From Mesaphorura yosii (Eukaryota; Arthropoda; Collembola; Poduromorpha; Tullbergiidae): a stretch of 64,000 nt of DNA. The notes beneath the pieces are model-generated. The model had not been told where the DNA came from. It did not search any database and saw only the letters and a list, made by a program, of their open reading frames with translations. Every line of letters starts with the position of its first letter. Within the stretch, counting starts at the first letter, position 1. Of the stretch, positions 51,101 to 63,073 are shown one piece after another. The stretch lies in assembly GCA_009869945.1 (NCBI GenBank), contig WIXG01000018.1:388169-452168 (forward strand). Reading direction: 5' to 3'. Made by a program: the position numbers and the translations under genes.

Positions 51101-54100
51101 ACCTTATCTCCAGGCGATTCCTCAATTCCCACCGAATCTTCACTGCTCTTTCTCGTTACTTCACTAATTATATCAGTAACCATTCGATCACTTATTGCGT
51201 CCACAGTTGCACATTCTCTATCAATGAATGCACATGTCGCAGCTTGTGTCCCGATGTTTGAATAGGGCGACGTATTCCAAGGCTGCCTTGATTTCCAAAT
51301 CGTTGAAGTTGACGGTGGCTGCCAGAAAGATAATTCAGTCCCTTCGTTTTGAATACATTTAATTAAATTTGCTATTTCTTCGTCTTGGTCCCCTCCCTCG
51401 TCCATTGAAGGCTGATCAAAAGCAGATCCTCTGTTCTCTTTGTCTTGAAGTGGGAACCGAAACTACAAGCACGTGTAAACAATCAACCTTAACTTTATCT
51501 CCCCTTCTCACTCCATTACAGCTAAAAATTACCTCATCAGTAATTCCGGTCAATTTTGTCAAAAAACGAAGCGTTTCAGCAGTAAGGCAAGTGAATTTAG
51601 TGACGTCGAACGGAGCTATCTGAATTGGTTCTAGTCCTGAGACTGGTGTGTCCCCAATGCCATAATCTCCATCTTCCCATTGAACTTTCATAGATGATAA
51701 TCCAGTTCTGAGAGCACCCAGAATAATAGCCTTCTTTCCATTTGATTTGTTCTGGCACTTCAACCCAATTCTTAGGCCACGATCAATTCCTCCCATTACC
51801 GCCAGTACTGGCCACACTTCTCGGCAGAGTCTTTCAATTTCTTCAAAGCTGTGCGATTTCCTTCCGGGTGGATCTTCCGGACTTTCATCGTTTCGAGCCT
51901 CTGTTTCTGAACGTGCAGGCACTGCTGGCGTAGGGGTTTTGTCTCCACCGGAATCACAGAGTATATCTTTCCCATTATATAAGCGTTCCATCAAGGAATC
52001 ATTTATCTAGTAAAACATTAAACAACGGCAGCATAAAAAAACCACAATAACTAATTGGTCCGGTGTGACACTGCACAAAAAAAAACAAGTAAACTCACCG
52101 CCTTGGACCAACCATCATTAGTCCGATGCAACGTTCGAAGAAGAGAAATGTAGGCCTCTGACAAGGTTGCTGGAACACAGTCGAATACATTAGTACACTG
52201 CAGGATCTAAGGAGAACACCTATTTTTTTTATTTCTACCAACCTGCAAGTGGCGCGCAATAAGGTTCGCCAGCAAGAAGTGCCCGATCATTTGTTCTAGG
52301 TTCATAGTCGATTATTTTAACCTGTAAATGAAAATAATGTCCTTCACTCACGTCGAACTTTTCTCCATTCATCACAAATTCACCGAAAATGTCCATTAGT
52401 GTTGCGCTTAACAGTCCTGCTCTTGACCCTTACCTTCTCTCCAGGATTCGTGCTGTAAAATAGAACACAAGGGTATAGTTCTGTTGCCTCCACATTTTGA
52501 AATGCTAGAATTGGTTCTTCGTGGTTTTTGCCAAAACTTATAGTCTTGTTATCGAAGTCCAATATGCATGTTATGCAGTCGCCTTGTGTATAATTTGGCA
52601 AAGAGAAAGGCATCTCTCCCTTGTTGTAAAGATTTCCGCTACAACATTAATATCAAGATGTCTTTCAAAAACTGTCTTAAAATCATTTGTTATGTAATTT
52701 GGAACCTACCTGTAAGCACGGTACAAAAACATCTCTTCAGTGGAACGATGGCTCTGATCTCTTATAGGCCACTTGCTCACACCAACACAAACACCTGTCC
52801 ACAAATTATACACATTCGTCTTTATTAAGTAATTAAAATACTGAATAAGAAATAGAATCGTTCAAACCTTCATTTCCCTTGTTTTCCTTCACAATTAAAA
52901 ATTTCCAATGATGGCAACCTGACTTAAACGCAATATTAGCCAAACCAACTCCCCGACCTCCTCTGCCATGTACTAAAGTTTGGCCACCGTTTTCAGTGAA
53001 ACAGCACGTGCATTTTTCCGGATCAAAGCACAGTTCTCCATTATTCTTAGTGATTTCCTCGCGATAAAGCATATTCTTCTTAGCTTGCTCATAAAGAGGA
53101 ATGGTCCACATGGCTTCACACAGTTGCTGCATCAGGTCTTTAGACGTCGTTTCTTTAAGATCCGAAGAATCAGGTGGAAGGTTTGCCAGTAAAGACTCCA
53201 AGAACTGCACTGCCAACAGCCTCGGACGTAAACCAGCCGTGAAGAAAATGTTCCGGCTGGTCTGGAGACCAAAACCTTCTTCGGAAATCGAACAAAAGTC
53301 TGGATCATTAACATTTGCGTTGTTGACATCGGTGAACTGTTCCTCGAGGTTGCTACAGCTTGCAGAACTTTTGGCGCTCATCTCTGCAACAATTTCGTTT
53401 TCTTCTTCCAGCTTCAGGAATGCGTCCATGTCGTTACAGGGTTTGACGGACAAAAAGGACAGGATAAGTCTGATCCATTCCGTTTTGCAGAAAAATTTTG
53501 CCATTGATTGTTCCCCCACGAGGCGACGTAGAAATATTAAGTACTCTCCCAGATGAGATTCGATTTCCTGGCGATCAGCCGAGGTTGGAAATGGTACAAG
53601 AGGACTGCCAGGCTAGAATGCAGAAGATACTGAATCAACTGATCAGCCACTTAGCAAGTATAATAGCTTACTCGAGGCTCAGCTTCAATTGAAAGTTGTT
53701 CGCTGTCAGAGTCCGGATTTACAGGACTTACTGACACAAGTGGAGTGTCAGGAGTGCCTGTTGGAGTAGGTGAAGACTCGCCATCCAAAGAAAGACGATT
53801 TCCGCATAACGATTTTAAGAGAGACATTAGTTGCTCGTAAAGGATGTTTACCACTTTTTCAATAACTTCATCCTCCAATTTACACGCATGAATCCTGAAA
53901 AAAGATACCTGAGTTCATAAATATTGCGGTGGCAATGGATTCATAATAACTTACGCTGTCGCCACGGCAATCATATGAAGCAGTCTCATGCTCGCCATTG
54001 ACACATAATTCGCGAAAGGAGACGGCTTAGCTTCCTGGAGTTTTCCAAGGTAGAGGATAGTAGAATACTTGAAGCTTTCTTCGTTGATCACTTTGAAAGA

Positions 54101-57100
54101 TGAGAAGTTTTCGAGCACACGCAGCAGACCAGACTGGACCACCAGTTTCACGTCAATTGCATTGAAGCGACAACTTAAAGTGAACAAATTGAGAAGCTTG
54201 ATTTCATCAATCTTGATACTTTTTATGAGTGTCGCTACTCTGTTGATTTCGCTGGCGGGTGGAATATCTTCAGCTTCACTGTCGTCGGATCTAGTGTGTA
54301 GTGGGCACGTTGATGAGCTGCTGCTAAAACTCGTCGATGGTTTACAATTATCTGCTAAAGACTTCAGAGTTGAAATCAGCCAGTTCATAATTACGTGCAC
54401 CAAGTTTACAACTTTTGATTGCAGTAAAATTGGGGATGCGTGCACGCCATCCAAATAGTGGCACACTGCCGTGTCTGAGTTTGACATGACCAGCATGACT
54501 GCATCTGGCCTCACACTGATTTGGATTGGAGAAGCAATGCCCAGTTGGAAGCACCCAGCTATAAAGAACTCATGAACTGACACCAAATAGTCCGTTGGTG
54601 GTTCTTCTGATCGAATGCTTGAATGAGGCGAGACAAAGTCGATAATTTTTTCCAGTGCGCGAATCCTCTCGCAGGCACGTCCTCTGTGCTGTGTCAACGC
54701 TTCAATTACGAGATCTGGATCCGTGCTCCATCCATCGTTTGACCCAGTCGCAGTCGCACCGTCAACAGTGGTATTGCTTGAGGATGTTGGAAGTCCTGTA
54801 TTCATCAGCGTTTCCGCAGTGAACCAGTCCTGCTTGCTTCCAATTAAGTCCCATGCAACGAAACGTAGGACATATCTTCCCAATTTTCGAACAAGAAGTT
54901 GACCCTCCCGTTCGGTGACACTTCTCTTAACTCTTGCATCTTGCGTTTCGCTGCCTGCATCAGCAGTCTTGAATCTTTGGGTTTCTGGTTCAGATGATTT
55001 TACAGATGACAATTCACTGTCATACTCTTCAGTATAGAATTCATCCAATTGCAGAGGCGCATCACGTTTAGAATGAGCGTCTGCATTGTTGACCGTCATT
55101 ACTTCGGGCTGCTGAGGTTCATCCACTGATGCCTTTACAAACAGTAAAAGCAACAAGGATTTTTCGATAATATTTCTCACGAGCATGTGGAAGGAATTTG
55201 TGTTTCCTTCGAGCTTCGTGCCATGATTACATCTTGAGGCTGCATCTCGAGAAGTCGTGCAAGTTTTGGCTTCTCTAACAATACTTAAGTCTGATGCTGT
55301 AAGTTGTAAACCACGTTCTTGTCTACCAGCCGACGACTGATCGTTTCTACTTCTTGGTAGATCTGCGAGTAGGTCCTCACTGCTCCTCTGCCGCGGTAGA
55401 AATATGTTGTTGACCGAGGTTGAGCTCGACACAACGGGCAACCCGATTTCAACTTCTCGAGGTACATAGCCACCATCGCCTGCTCTGCGTGACCCATGCC
55501 CATAGCATTGTCTTATCGTTTCCAAACCTGTTCTCTGTTCTTCAGGTAAGATGGATCTAGGGAAGATGTGTTCATTCCTGCGTTGGTTCATTGCATAATT
55601 GACAAACGCCATGTTGTCACGTATGTGGTCATTCATTTCTTGAGTTGACGCACTGAGCCCAGTACAAATTGGTCGGCTTGAAAGCATTGGATCATAGTTT
55701 TGCTGAATTTGGGCTTCTTGTGATAATTCTTGCCTATGGGCTTCCCTGATATGTGAAAGCCCTCTGCCGAAGCCAAAGTTTAGGTCTTCACGGTCTTGAT
55801 CACGTAAAATATTAAAATAGTGCGTGAAGTCATGTGGTAAGTCTGGTTGGCTAGAATTCATGTTGTGACGATTTGTGTCATGTTCGTACTGAGCAGACGA
55901 GGAATCGTATTCATTGTCATCAAGCTGGAACTGGGCAAACAAGTTTTGTGAAGGTGATGATCGAGACAGATTCTCGCTGCCAGCAGTCGGACCACTCAAT
56001 TCCTCAGAAATTGTTTTATCTTGTGGCCTGCTTTTGCTTTCAGTGTTCGAACTCATCAATTGCGCAGATATCGTTTCATTTTGCTTTAGTATAAGAAGCC
56101 GAGTTCGAATATGAAAAACCAACGAGAATATTTCATTCAGTTTTGAATTTTGCCGACGCTGCGACATGGTCATTGATCGATATGAATTTGCAAGACCCGT
56201 GTGCTTCATGATGGCAAGCAGCACAAGTCGGACAATGGAATCAATTAACACATCTTCCTCCATTTCACATGTGTCCCAGTCCAAGCTTCTAGCATGTTCA
56301 ATTAAGAGATCATATGGTTTATCGTTGCTGATAGTCTAAAAGAGAAACAAAACTTTAGAGAATGGAAAGGAGATGGGCGTGGCTTGAAAGGATTTTGTCT
56401 TACATCGTCACAAGTGGTGTCCGATGGAAGAATCATACTAAAAAGTGTTCCAATTTCAGATGAGAATTCTGTCTTCAAGATCCTTTTGAATTCGCCCGTC
56501 AAATCACCGGGTTTCTCAGTAAATATGCTGGCCAATCTGCTGAGCGTCTTTCGAATAGTTGAGCTATTTATTTTTGCAACAGCACCGTACACTTCTAGTC
56601 CAGACGAGAAAAGACGATTTGTGAGCCAATGCTTCGTAAGCATCTCTTCCTTAGAAATGTGAGATCCCCGAATCAGGTCACCAATGAGACGTCCAACCAA
56701 GTGGCTGCAAGTTTTTTCCATATCTAAAAGCAGGTAAATATACAGTTTCTTAGGATTGTTGCAAGAATAATGAAGATATACAACGAATTAAGCTTTTATA
56801 CCTAGAAACCAAACCCAATCAGCACTTGTACGAAAAGATGGGTGTGATGGGTCAGCCCCATCATTATACTCGGGCAGTTTCCTAGCAAAGCTCTCCATCG
56901 ATTGAAGCAGCGAAATGAGTTGACCCAAAAGTTCGTGGAAATTATGATGTATTGGCAGTAACATCGAATACAACACGCGCAAAATCATTGATCCGCCTAC
57001 TGAACGCGACAGTATTCCTGCAAGAAACAGATTAACTTAATACAGATGTCCCATCATATTGCTGATAAGTTCCCTGCATACCTGAAAGTTTCAGGTGAGA

Positions 57101-59364
57101 ATCCGGGGTCTTGCTTATGATATCTTCAGCCTTTTTAAGAATTCCAATCGCAGAGTCAAATAGCTGAGTTAGATGAGTTTTATTTATATCCCATAAGATC
57201 TTGCCCAAGTTATTAGCACTTGCTTGATGAGCAGATATCTCAGCTCCACAGACGCAGTAAGCAAACATGTGACTGTGTAACGAAGACAACAGAAAATGCA
57301 ATCGTTGGTTCAGAGCAGAATCTTCGTCGTCGTCTTTGAGATCTTCCGATAATTTATGCGCGCTGTCTTCCGTTAAAGTTGCAAGTAGACTAGACATTAG
57401 TTGCTCCGTATTCTTCAGCTCTTCCAGTGTTAAATTGTCTTTTGCGTTGCGTGAACTTGAAAGCCCCAGCATTTGAGCAATTCGGTGGCGGTCTTCCAGT
57501 GAACTCAAAATGATCTCGCATAGCAGATGTTGTCCCCTGCTTAAAGTTTTCACGTCCTTCAGTAAAGTTAGCAAAAGCTTAATCTTTTCGTTCAACGGTG
57601 GGAGCATTAAGCCACCAGTGCTCAAGGTTTCTGCCACAGTCTTTTGAATTTTTGAATGCAGCTCCATGTCAAGCATTTGGAAGCATACATTTCTGAGATC
57701 CACTATCAGCTTCTCCATCGAAGGGTTGACCTCAGAAGAGCGCAGTGCCAGTAGTTGACTGTTCAGAAGCTTTAAACACAAAACAACAAAGTCGATTCGC
57801 TCTTCTTCGTCGAGAAATGGTAACTTTTTTTCCTTCGGGGAGAACTCCAGTGCGTAAGTCAAAATAAAATTGGTTAAAAGTGTGATCGTTTCTTCCGTTG
57901 TTGTTGTGCAAAGATTTGCGATGCAGTATGATGCATCAACTAAAGCTCGAGAAGAACTAGTCATTGGCAGGACTGTAATGGTTGGAGTTCTTGTACCCTT
58001 CAGTTCTTCAGCGGATAGGGTTGTCAACTAGAAATTGCATTACCAATATCATTTATTTGCCGACCTACTCAATATGGCGTAAGTAGCTGTTACCTCTTCC
58101 ATCAGTTGCATAGCAGCAACATGAATGGGAATGTGGCTGTCTTGATTTCTGTCGTCCACACTGTTCATTGGTTGTGTGCACTGCTTGTCTGACCTCTGAT
58201 GCAACGAGACCATCGCTGAATAGAATGTTGCGCGTGTTATCAAAAGTTCATGTTCCCCATCAATGCTGTTCAATGCCATTTTAATCCACTCAAGAAGATG
58301 CTGTAGACTACACCGTTGGAGTGCCAATCCGAGAATTATTTCGGCACTAAGGACTCGGCATGTCGTGACCGAGCTAGATGTGGTCACAATTTGTTTTAAA
58401 AACTCGGTCACTTCATTTAAACTACGGATTCCCAACGCTGGTAACTTCTTGTCGTTTGCCAAAGACATCAAAGGAAGTGACCAAACGATTGTCTTTGCTT
58501 TTTCAAGAACTTCCAAGCACAAAGATGTTTGATCTGTTGGGGGAATGTGGGACATACAGAAAATTCATCAAGAACGCAAGAGAATTTGAGTTTATTACCA
58601 CTGCTCTGGGATAAGTTCGTCCGTAGTAAGCTAAAAACAAGATTCAAGCCCAATCCAACACCCATCTCAACGAGAACATCCGTTGGATTAGAACACGTTC
58701 CTTGAGATATTGACGTGACAGAATCATTTTCTACTGGAGTATTCATTAATTTGCTTGCTGACGACGTTGTCTGTACCTATGCAAAAATCATCGAATCAGA
58801 TAAAGGCTTACTTCTCGCTCCATAATCTATACATGATCTTACGTCAACTGTATCATGGAATCTGGAGTACACAGCGTATAAAATGCGATGTGATATTAAT
58901 AGTCGTTTCCTCAAAAGAGAGAAAAACGGAGACTCCAAGCAAACAGCTTGGGCTAAGTCCATCTGTGCGTTCAGCTGAGAAATTAAATACCGCTTTTGCT
59001 CAATCAACGTCGGTTTGTCAAAGTCGTAGTCTGGAAGTGTGACATTGTGATTGAGTGCTGGCTTAGAGGGATTGGCGATGACTTCCTACACACAGTAGCA
59101 AGAAATATTATGACAGAATCATACATAACCAAGTGCACAGCTTACCTTTGACCCCAGCAGGTTGCTAAACAGAATTTCGGTTCCATTGCGCGTGGAAATC
59201 CCATCACAGTCTTCCAGGACCCAGGAAGAGTTGTACGCTGGATTCCATTTCACACGAAAAGCTGTGCCACCCAAACTACTTGTAAATGCATTGTTAATTA
59301 GGCTAGCGATATTCGTGGCTCCCCCAATCTTCGGGCCGGACGCGCTGGTTGAAGTTGGAAACAT
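42121..59364 (-). CDS. HERC1: HERC1-type giant HECT E3 ubiquitin ligase, lacking the first RCC1-like domain
   Basis: A very large multi-exon gene encoding well over 4,000 residues. HERC1 links ubiquitin ligation to membrane traffic. In protein order: the N-terminal HERC1 region (FRVKWNPAYNSSWVLED, 59364); helical repeats to about 54 kb; SPRY (ENGGQTLVHGRGGRGVGLA to LAFQNVEATELYPCVLFY, about 53.0-52.4 kb); a MIB-like segment (GLRIGLKCQNKS, about 51.7 kb); an internal CPKC..CPYC zinc ribbon (50797-50743); a UBA-like helix bundle (LLEMGFTPGHIRQAMLILG, about 49.8 kb); a C-X2-C/H zinc element (LCSFCSELEVDIRRHLLTKH, about 49.1 kb); WD40 repeats (47.6-46.2 kb); one RCC1-like domain (45.7-44.1 kb); and the HECT domain (43.8-42.1 kb). 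The HECT domain contains KVKLVGEGADDAG, RFVSGRSRLPA and the catalytic cysteine in SQTCFFQLRLPPYSS at 42380-42382, and ends near SIDMDNYML-like CIDMDNYMLA. Most introns are 50-90 bp; the exon map is approximate. Confidence 0.9.
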
Positions 59365-61222
59365 GTTTCGTGCGAGAAATTACGAGATTCAACAGAATTA
59401 GGAATGCTGAAAAGACACAGAAAAGTTCGACATTAGTTACTGATTAACAATACCAACAAAAGAATACGAGTCAAGCTACGTTTCACAATTTTGTCACTGC
59501 CTCTTACCACGAGCACCAGCATTTTTCCTTTAGGAAATCACTTAATTGCCAAAAATTGTCAACCACTGGTGTGCTCGCTCGTTTAGTCCAGCGATTAACT
59601 AGCACGGCTCACATTTTCGATACGAATTTTATTTAATTACTCGACACTTAAGTTTTGGGTAGTGATAAACATGAAATTAAACATCGATAGCAAGTTATTT
59701 ATAACTCGCAGTTTGAAAATCAGCTCGTCAGCTGTTGTTGAGTATATTTGCAGCACAGCTGAGAAGAAACAAAGACACGGTCATAGTCGTAAAGCAGCAT
59801 GTCGTTTACTTGGCATCGTTACATTTGGCTAAACGAAGATTAGACAAATTGTCATTCTTCTTATGATTCAAATTATGAATTCTAGTCTGTAGTTAACAAG
59901 TTGACATATATGGCAGGAGTCCCCACTTGTTAAGAATTGAGCCAGACAAAAAGCAAATAGGAATACGACAGGATTGGTATAAAGAATTCCTTTACGTTTG
60001 CAAAATTTGGTCTCTAATGTACTCATGTCGGGTTGTAAGCTTAAGACTCGCTAAGATTATATTTTGCCTTTTGCGAGGTTGTGAAGTCTGCTAGCGTGCG
60101 TGGGCACTTCATCGAAAACGCATGATACTCATGAGGGGTTTCGTAGATACGGTTCAGTTTGTACGGCAATTTGTTCGTGCTGGCAGTTCTGAGTAAGACT
60201 GCCTCGTCGTATTTAAATTCTCTGAAGCTTGCAGATCAGTTCGCTTCATTTCAAGATTTCAGTTGAAAGGAGCTTACTTCCAATTTAAATTAAGCATCAA
60301 AATCAAATAGCGTTACAAGTGATGGTTAAATTCGCTATACAGTTAGCTTGCTATTTTCAGCAAGAGCTGGTTTAAATGATTGAAAAACGCAAAGCAAAAC
60401 GAACGCAGTGGATTGCATCTCGAGTCCCATCCACAAGTATCAAGTAACTGACCATATCATTTCCCTTTTTGCCATTTTAGTCAGAATACGCCGCAACAAT
60501 AAATACTTGACTATTGTTGCTCGCATTTATTAGCGAACAACTTACGCCAGAGGCCTTTGACACATAGACCTTGAAATTGAACGAGGAATGTTTTCATACA
60601 AAGCTGCGTGGACGTGGACCGGTTCGGTTATCCACAATCTTACACCTGTACAAGCAGCAGAGAGCAGACATACGAGTGAGAATCAAAGATGCAATGCTTA
60701 AGTCGTTTTATGATGCAAAATAAAAAAGATGTGTTTTGTCTCAGTCACTCAGTCCGAGATCTGTTAAGTTCCTGTGCTCGGTAGGAAGCTTTGCTATTCG
60801 CTTGACTGCACAAGTAACTAAACTATGTAGTCTGAATTTCTTGCACTTCTGTATTTCATCTTCAGGCATCCTCCAATATATTCAACAGCCTGCAAGTTGT
60901 GATACAGTTGCAAATTTTCAGCGCTGCGTCTACCTGACGTGTATTCAGGCCCGTAGCAGACATCAGAAACGCATCAGCATTTCCTTATTGTATTCGTTCA
61001 ATTTCAAACTCTCTTCAATTATCTTCTGTCAAAGCGTTGCAGTGTTTACAGTTTCTCCTACGCTGAACTGAGACTGCGACGTGCGTGGTTTAGAAAGTTT
61101 GGGTTTGCCATCTTCCTGGTGTGTTCTTGCTTCTTCAAGTGTCGTTCAATTTCGCACAACTTACAGCACAGGCGACACGGTATCCTTTGATTAGAGTAGT
61201 AGGGTCAACAATTTGGCCCACG
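59365..61222. promoter_or_regulatory. Divergent intergenic region between HERC1 and TXNDC5-like genes
   Basis: 1.86 kb separate the two starts. No frame with a domain is visible; the frame at 60736-61071 looks non-coding. The frame at 61121 runs into the TXNDC5-like exon, but its extra N-terminus would bury the signal peptide, so it is treated as 5' UTR. Confidence 0.4.
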
Positions 61223-62853
61223 ATGGCCATGGAACAACTTAAAGTGCAAAGAATCGGCGTTGCTCTGATCTTCATACTGTCTGTCACATCCTGTCAACAG
61301 ACGGGCGACGAACCGATACAAAATTATAACTCTGAGCAATTCCAATCGAATATTGGACAAACCAATCATTACGTTCTCTTCTATATTCCTTGGTGAGATT
61401 TCTAGCCTGTTTGCCCACTTGTTTTTGTTTTGTATGAGCGTGTGATTTTTACTGAATATGTCTCATTAACAGGCACGGAGACACCAAGTCGATTCTGCCC
61501 ATTTGGGAAGACTTGGGCCAAAAGCACAGTAAGCCGAATTCGGATGTCAAAATTGTGAAGGTGGACTGTGTCCAGGAGAAGGACTTATGTGCTGCTCACG
61601 ACGTATCAGACTCGCCAACGTAAGCTTGTTTCTTCAACCCAAATGGCTAGTTTGCTCAAACGATAAGTAAAGATAACCAACCAGGAATTTTGTTTTAGAA
61701 TCAAATTTTACAAGATGGGTGGTGAGAAAATGGGAGTCCGGTATCGTGGCGTCCGAGATTTTCATTCGCTGGAACAGTTTATGAACACAATAACGAACAA
61801 AATCTCGCCTGACGTAAGTTTGATCAATTGCTGTGGTCATTCTGTTTTGAATAACTTCTTTCTTGCCTTCGAATCTAGTACGTGTACGGAGCACGAGTTG
61901 CGTCGCCGCCACCGCCACTGAACGGGTTAAACTTTCTCCAAGATGAGAATTTCGAAGATGTTGTCGCCAACGGAAATGCGTTCATCAACTTTTGCACGCC
62001 TTGGTCAACCAAGTGCATGGACCTGGATCCAGTCTGGAAAGCGTTAGCGAAAGAGTTTCAGTACGATGATGAAGTCACTTTCGGGATGGTGGACTGCACG
62101 AACCACAAGAAAACTTGCAACGACAATGAAGTCCGAGGTTACCCGTCCATCCTGTGGCTGGTCGACGGAGTTGTGGTGAGATTTGAAAGATATAGTGCAA
62201 TTTTGAAAGGGAAGAGACAATAAATATTCTTGTTTGGCAGGAAGAGAAGTATCCGTCAAAGGATCGAGACATTGACTCGTTGAGAAAATATGTGTTCAAG
62301 AAGCTCGGCAAGCAAGAAGTTAGAAAGCCAGAGGTCATGGAAGAAGAACCATTCAGGAGTGCTGCGGAGGTCTTGGATAAAGTGCGTAGTCGTAGTCTAC
62401 TTTTGCATTTTGCTACTGTAAAATTTTTGATAGTAACTATTATGAAACTATGCCTGTACAGGACACATTTCGCACTACTCTTGATTCAAATCCCTTGGTT
62501 TTCGTCTACTTTGGCACGCCCTGGTGCACGCCTTGCCAAACATTGGACCCCAAATGGGAAGAAATGGCACAGCTCTTTAAGGACGGAAGTGTCATCAAAA
62601 TAGCACGGCTAGATTGTGCTCGTAACAGAGCCCTCTGCGAGGAGGAAAATGTATGACTCGCTCTCTTTTTAATCGAGGTCGTTATAATGCGGGAATACAA
62701 ATGGCCTGTTTCTTCCTGAAGGTTGATGACTTTCCCACCTTGAATCTTTATCGAAATGCACAGTTGGATGGACCGTACACAGGAGAACACACAGCAGAGG
62801 ATCTCATCAGTTTCTGCAGAAATGCTGCCTCGAACAGCAGAGAGGAACTTTAA
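61223..62853 (+). CDS. TXNDC5: TXNDC5/ERp46-like protein with three thioredoxin domains (7 exons, 396 aa)
   Basis: Exons: 61223-61392, 61473-61619, 61699-61813, 61879-62175, 62241-62381, 62462-62650 and 62722-62853 (1191 nt, open). TXNDC5 is an ER protein disulfide isomerase. The start gives a clean signal peptide (residues about 8-24, IGVALIFILSVTSC). The three thioredoxin folds are at residues about 30-140, 155-260 and 290-390, each with its cis-proline motif (SPTIKFY, GYPSILWL, DFPTLNLY). Only the third active site is an intact CxxC (TPWCTPCQT). The first reads PWHGDT with both cysteines lost, and the second PWSTKC with the nucleophile changed to serine. The C-terminus ends REEL, a plausible KDEL-like ER retrieval signal. 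This matches the TXNDC5/pretaporter architecture but predicts one redox-active domain and two binding-only domains. The poly(A) signal is at 62932. Confidence 0.88.
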
Positions 62854-62931
62854 GATTGGGCAGAACAAGACTGCTGTGGCGAACTGAACCAGATTACTAA
62901 TAGATATACAAATGACCGACCGACCACACTC

Positions 62932-62937
62932 AATAAA
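62932..62937 (+). terminator. Poly(A) signal of TXNDC5-like gene
   Basis: AATAAA 79 bp after the stop codon. Confidence 0.6.
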
Positions 62938-63073
62938 GTCATTTCTTTACCGGCCGACAGCAATTGAAGCAACAGAGCAATGCACTTTTCTGACGTGTCA
63001 ATGTGTCTTTGCTGCTTTGAATAAGAACTAATTTTATTCCACAAGTTCACAAGTTGCAGTTTACTTTACAATT

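Noticed and set aside
61121-61222. Upstream ATG for TXNDC5-like gene
   Set aside because: It would place 34 residues before the signal peptide; the ATG at 61223 gives a normal secretory N-terminus.
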